Shown: positions 60,438 to 64,000 of the stretch, one piece after another | Position numbering within the stretch: the first letter of the stretch is position 1 | How the letters are laid out: each line of letters starts with the position of its first letter | Assembly: GCF_002699205.1 (NCBI RefSeq) | Contig: NZ_PABT01000034.1 | Coordinates: forward strand, 112,291 to 176,290 | Source of the DNA: Allomuricauda sp. | GTDB lineage: Bacteria > Bacteroidota > Bacteroidia > Flavobacteriales > Flavobacteriaceae | Length of the DNA: 64,000 nt | Reading direction: 5' to 3' | Notes under the pieces: model-generated | What the model was told of the DNA's origin: nothing | The model's database searches: none | What the model saw: only the letters and a program-made list of their open reading frames with translations | Position numbers and translations under genes: made by a program

Positions 60438-61766
60438 ATGAGCAAAAAGGTTGCATTTTATACATTGGGCTGCAAACTTAATTTCTCCGAAACCTCCACG
60501 ATTGCCCGAGGTTTTGAAAAGGAGGATTTTCAGCGTGTGGACTTTTCGGAAAAAGCCGATGTGTATGTGATCAATACTTGTTCGGTGACTGAGAATGCCG
60601 ATAAGCGTTTTAAAACCATTGTAAAACAAGCCCAAAAAGCCAATCCGGAAGCTTTCGTGGCGGCCGTGGGCTGCTACGCCCAACTAAAGCCAGAGGAACT
60701 GGCCGCAGTGGATGGTGTGGATTTGGTGCTGGGTGCCACGGAAAAATTCAAGATCACCGATTATTTGAACGATCTTACCAAAAACGATAGGGGAGAAGTA
60801 CATTCCTGTGAGATCGAAGATGCCGATTTTTATGTGGGCAGTTACGCCATTGGTGACCGTACCCGTGCTTTTTTAAAAGTACAGGATGGTTGCGACTATA
60901 AATGCACCTATTGTACCATTCCCTTGGCACGTGGCATTTCCCGTAGCGACACCTTGGACAATGTGCTGAACAATGCCAGGGAAATTGCGTCCAAGGATAT
61001 TAAAGAAATTGTTTTGACCGGTGTCAATATTGGTGATTACGGCAAAGGTGAGTTTGGCAACAAAAAACACGAACATACTTTTCTGGATCTAGTAAAGGCC
61101 TTGGATACCATTGATGGCATTCACCGTCTTCGCATTTCTTCCATTGAGCCTAATTTACTCAAGAACGAGACCATAGATTTTGTTGCCCAGAGCAACTCTT
61201 TTGTGCCGCATTTCCATGTTCCGCTGCAAAGTGGGAGTGATGCTATTTTGAAAAAGATGCGTCGTCGGTATTTGTCCAATTTATATGTGGATAGGGTAAG
61301 AAGGATAAAGGAAGCCATGCCTCATGCCTGTATTGGGGTGGATGTGATCGTTGGTTTCCCGGGAGAAACGGATGAGCATTTCTTGGAAACCTATCATTTT
61401 TTGAACGAATTGGATATTTCTTATTTGCATGTGTTCACTTATTCCGAAAGGGACAATACCCTTGCCGCAGGAATGGACGAAGTGGTCCCAAAGGAGGTGC
61501 GAAGTAAACGAAGCAAGATGCTCCGTGGGCTGTCCGCCAAAAAACGAAGGGCTTTTTATGAGAGCCAATTGGGAAGCACACGTACCGTTTTGTTTGAGGG
61601 TGAGAACAAAAAAGGGTACATCCACGGGTTTACCGAGAACTACGTTAAGGTAAAAGCACCTTGGAATCCTGATCTGGTAAATACCTTGCACCAAGTGGAG
61701 CTTACCGATATAGATGAGGATGGACTGGTCCGATTTGAATTTGTACCCAGCGAGGTGATGGCATAA
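60438..61766 (+). CDS. mtaB: tRNA (t6A37) methylthiotransferase, MtaB type
   Basis: A 442-residue radical-SAM methylthiotransferase that adds a methylthio group to N6-threonylcarbamoyl-adenosine 37 of tRNAs. The N-terminal UPF0004 domain carries the three cluster cysteines C12 (YTLGCKLNFSET), C48 (INTCSV) and C79 (AVGCYAQL). The radical SAM motif is CDYKCTYC (C152, C156, C159). The C-terminal TRAM domain follows. The GCKLNFSET start with short spacing fits MtaB rather than MiaB or RimO. ATG 60438 is preferred over an upstream in-frame TTG. Confidence 0.92.
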   Translation: MSKKVAFYTLGCKLNFSETSTIARGFEKEDFQRVDFSEKADVYVINTCSVTENADKRFKTIVKQAQKANPEAFVAAVGCYAQLKPEELAAVDGVDLVLGATEKFKITDYLNDLTKNDRGEVHSCEIEDADFYVGSYAIGDRTRAFLKVQDGCDYKCTYCTIPLARGISRSDTLDNVLNNAREIASKDIKEIVLTGVNIGDYGKGEFGNKKHEHTFLDLVKALDTIDGIHRLRISSIEPNLLKNETIDFVAQSNSFVPHFHVPLQSGSDAILKKMRRRYLSNLYVDRVRRIKEAMPHACIGVDVIVGFPGETDEHFLETYHFLNELDISYLHVFTYSERDNTLAAGMDEVVPKEVRSKRSKMLRGLSAKKRRAFYESQLGSTRTVLFEGENKKGYIHGFTENYVKVKAPWNPDLVNTLHQVELTDIDEDGLVRFEFVPSEVMA

Positions 61767-61808
61767 AAAAACCTCCTTGGTCAAAGGAGGCTTGCATGTT
61801 TTTTTATT
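61766..61808. terminator. Bidirectional terminator between mtaB and the small GNAT gene
   Basis: Stem CCTCCTT/AAGGAGG (61773-61779 and 61785-61791), loop GGTCA. A-run on the left gives a T-run for the minus strand; a T-run at 61800-61806 follows on the plus side after nine bases. Confidence 0.75.
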
Positions 61809-61819
61809 GATTGGTCAGA

Positions 61820-62113
61820 TCAAATGCGGATACCAACAGGTAACATTTCTTTGTATTGCCTATTTTTTCTTAAAAAACCTGCAATCTGTGGGCTTGTTGG
61901 TACAACCCTAAGGTTGTTCTCTTGAATTTCGTTCAATACTGCTTTAATGAAATCTTCTTTAAAGCCTTCTCTGGTAATTTCTTCAGGAATAACCAGTTTG
62001 GTCAAAAATACTTTGCGCTCCTGTGAAGAGTACTCAATTTTGGCTAAATGCCCATTGACCCTAGTTTCAAATTGACGTAAGAAACTATTGTCAGTGATTT
62101 CCAATGTTGTCAT
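61820..62113 (-). CDS. Small GNAT-like protein (YjdJ/COG2388 type)
   Basis: A 97-residue protein with the reduced GNAT fold of the YjdJ/COG2388 family: a strand pair (GHLAKIEYSSQERKVFLTKL), the helix after VIPEEITREGFKEDFIKAVL, and the late motif NLRVVPTSPQIAGFLRKNRQYKEML (key residues VVP, AGF and RKN). Members bind acetyl-CoA and their substrate is unknown. It converges on mtaB with a shared terminator. Confidence 0.75.
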   Translation of the reverse strand: MTTLEITDNSFLRQFETRVNGHLAKIEYSSQERKVFLTKLVIPEEITREGFKEDFIKAVLNEIQENNLRVVPTSPQIAGFLRKNRQYKEMLPVGIRI

Positions 62114-62277
62114 ATAGTACTTGTTTTTTTAATGACTCGTAGAGATACCATAAAAATGATATTTCCGTCTCCCCTTGTTAAAAACTTGTATTCGTTAGGC
62201 GGGGTTTGCTGCAAAAGGGATACAAAATTAGGTAAAATATTGTTAATTTCCTAGCGCTTTTCGATATTTGAGGCGAT

Positions 62278-62940
62278 ATGTCCGATAACAAAATCCATGT
62301 TTACCTGATGCCGGGAATGGCAGCGAACTCAACTATTTTTGAAAACATCAAACTTCCCGAGGATCGATTCAAAATCCACACGTTGGATTGGTTTGTTCCA
62401 GACAAGGGGATGAGCCTTGTGGATTATGCCAAAAAAATGTGTGAAAAAATCCATGAGCCCAACCCCGTTTTGTTGGGAGTGTCCTTTGGGGGTATGTTGG
62501 TACAGGAGATGGCCAAGATTATCCCGACCCAAAAGGTCATTGTGGTATCATCGGTCAAAAGTAAATATGAACTTCCCAAAAGAATGATCTTTGCCAAATA
62601 CACCAAGGTACACAAATTGTTGCCCACGGGCTTGGTGAACAATGTGGAACTGTTGGCCAAATATGCTTTTGGTGAAACCGTGACCAAACGTTTGCATTTA
62701 TACGAGAAATACCTTTCCATTCGGGATAAATATTATATTGATTGGTCCATAGACCAGATTGTAAATTGGGACCAAGAGGTTCCACCCAAAAACACGGTTC
62801 ATATTCATGGGGAGCGTGATGCCGTTTTTCCCATAGCCAATATCAAGGACTGTATTCCGGTTAAAAATGGCACCCACACGATGATTATTCACCGTGCCCG
62901 ATGGTTCAATGAGCACCTTCCCACAATTATTTTGGAATAA
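62278..62940 (+). CDS. Alpha/beta hydrolase
   Basis: A 220-residue cytoplasmic protein. It opens with a strand (HVYLMPGMAANSTIFENIKL), has the nucleophile elbow LLGVSFGGMLVQEMA (Ser in GxSxG), the Asp in IHGERDAVFPIANI and the His in NGTHTMIIHRA. The substrate is unknown. Its ATG follows a 164-base gap after the GNAT gene (divergent), and the lytic transglycosylase follows after 48 bases on the same strand. Confidence 0.9.
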   Translation: MSDNKIHVYLMPGMAANSTIFENIKLPEDRFKIHTLDWFVPDKGMSLVDYAKKMCEKIHEPNPVLLGVSFGGMLVQEMAKIIPTQKVIVVSSVKSKYELPKRMIFAKYTKVHKLLPTGLVNNVELLAKYAFGETVTKRLHLYEKYLSIRDKYYIDWSIDQIVNWDQEVPPKNTVHIHGERDAVFPIANIKDCIPVKNGTHTMIIHRARWFNEHLPTIILE

Positions 62941-62988
62941 TTTCGTCTATATAATACTATCTTTACTGAAGATTTTAATTGGGAAGAC

Positions 62989-63951
62989 ATGAAATACATC
63001 AAAAACATTTTGGCTTTTATTGGATTGATAGCCGTTGTGAGCACGCTTATTTTTGCCGTGCAGTCGAATGAAGGAGAAGAGAAACCTATTGATATAGAGG
63101 AGGAAACCACGGACAAGAATGTGGCGGACACCTATCAGATAAGTGCCATAGAAATTCCGGAAGACCTCAATTTTGCAGGGGAACCAGTGCCGCAGGATGA
63201 CCCTGAGATCATGGAGCGTGTGGATAGGGAGTTTTTGGTGAACACCTATTGGCAATCCAATGCCCTGTTGTTGATGAAGAGGGCCAATAAATATTTTCCA
63301 ATTATTGAGCCCATTCTTAAAAAGAATGGTATCCCCGATGATTTCAAATACTTGGCCGTGGCCGAAAGTGGTCTGCAAAATGTAGTTTCCCCTGCGGGAG
63401 CTACCGGTTTTTGGCAAATCATGAAGGCGACAGGAAGGGAGTATGGCCTTGAAATAAACAATAATGTGGATGAACGTTACCATGTGGAAAAAGCCACTCA
63501 GGTTGCTTGCGAGTACCTTAATAAATGGAAAGACCGTTTTGGAAGCTGGACCCTGACGGCGGCGGCATACAACGCGGGCCCTGCTGGTATTCAAAAATAT
63601 ATGGACATTCAGCAGGTGGATGATTATTACGATTTGCTTTTGGGACAGGAGACCGGACGTTACGTATTCCGTATTTTGGCCATAAAGGAGATTATCTCCA
63701 ATCGCGATAAGTATGGATTTCAGTTGGATGAAGATGATATGTATGAAAAAGTACCCACCTTTACTGTTGAGGTAGATTCTGCGGTGTCCAGTTGGGCCGA
63801 TTTTGCTGAACTCTACGAAATCAACTACAAAATATTGAAAAGGCATAATCCTTGGTTGCGGGAACCACACTTGAACAACGCTTCCCGTAAAAAATACACC
63901 ATTGAAATCCCGAACAAAGGGTATTACCGAGTTGGGAATGTAGGGAAGTAG
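62989..63951 (+). CDS. Membrane-anchored lytic transglycosylase (MltD-like SLT domain)
   Basis: A 320-residue periplasmic murein hydrolase with an N-terminal signal anchor (NILAFIGLIAVVSTLIFAV). The SLT domain spans about residues 95-250: PDDFKYLAVAESGLQNVVSP holds the catalytic Glu (AES), followed by ATGFWQIMKATGREYGL and AAAYNAGPAGIQKYM. The tail (VPTFTVEVDSAVSSWADFAELYEINYK) ends in a LysM-like region. It cleaves the MurNAc-GlcNAc bond giving 1,6-anhydro ends. The box TATCTTTA upstream (62957-62964) is one base off the -7 consensus. The last 49 bases of the window hold nothing clear. Confidence 0.92.
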   Translation: MKYIKNILAFIGLIAVVSTLIFAVQSNEGEEKPIDIEEETTDKNVADTYQISAIEIPEDLNFAGEPVPQDDPEIMERVDREFLVNTYWQSNALLLMKRANKYFPIIEPILKKNGIPDDFKYLAVAESGLQNVVSPAGATGFWQIMKATGREYGLEINNNVDERYHVEKATQVACEYLNKWKDRFGSWTLTAAAYNAGPAGIQKYMDIQQVDDYYDLLLGQETGRYVFRILAIKEIISNRDKYGFQLDEDDMYEKVPTFTVEVDSAVSSWADFAELYEINYKILKRHNPWLREPHLNNASRKKYTIEIPNKGYYRVGNVGK

Positions 63952-64000
63952 GCTTCGGGTATATGATTTCCGGTGCTATTCTTCTTAGTATTTAAACAAA

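Overview
The window reads as chromosome from a marine-type Flavobacteriaceae bacterium (Bacteroidota); an Allomuricauda/Flagellimonas-like genome is my inference. Pointers are TTG-N19-22-TAnnTTTG promoters, lipoproteins with a Bacteroidota surface-export tag (C-S-K-D-D), a fused PurL, a beta-oxidation operon headed by MarR, type B L31 and DUF4199. No rRNA, tRNA, insertion sequence or CRISPR array was seen.

Layout. 1-519: start of a beta-propeller (VPS10-like) protein leaving the window. 702-1982: MFS transporter. 9294 down to 1985: a tightly packed minus-strand run of fused trehalose-6-phosphate synthase/phosphatase, a propeller/SnoaL protein, an M28 and an M1 peptidase and a YdeI-like protein, with a GH15 enzyme diverging from its head. 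11269-18003: fatty-acid beta-oxidation operon (marR, FadB-like, thiolase, acyl-CoA dehydrogenase) interrupted by two small four-helix-bundle (S23-type) genes, each bracketed by 7-nt-period arrays. A long-chain acyl-CoA ligase follows at 20350, after a repeat-rich surface lipoprotein. 22247-30397: purL, a 52-aa membrane protein, an M20 hydrolase, an RsmB-like methyltransferase and a YCF48-like lipoprotein. 30529-36243: AT-rich envelope-modification cluster with an MBOAT, an SGNH protein and three GNAT/FemAB-like transferases. 36436-45365: ECF sigma operon, exporter plus phosphosugar mutase, glycosyltransferase, L31 and a GlmU-like protein. 46041-48919: SoxB-like protein, DoxX, DsrE and a small secreted protein, probably sulfur related. 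49124-51627: AT-rich two-gene cassette, GNAT-PIN-GNAT?-ASCH plus a lone ASCH protein. 51869-59534: four secreted hydrolases, one broken by a frameshift, with near-identical hairpin terminators and a repeated 67-nt element. 59779-63951: Dps, MtaB, a small GNAT, an alpha/beta hydrolase and a lytic transglycosylase.

The most notable observations are the paired inverted heptad arrays around the two S23-type genes, the GNAT-PIN-ASCH/ASCH cassette, the three-copy 67-nt element with a partly covarying hairpin, and the MBOAT/SGNH/GNAT cluster. Family names come from reading motifs by eye; no database search was possible.
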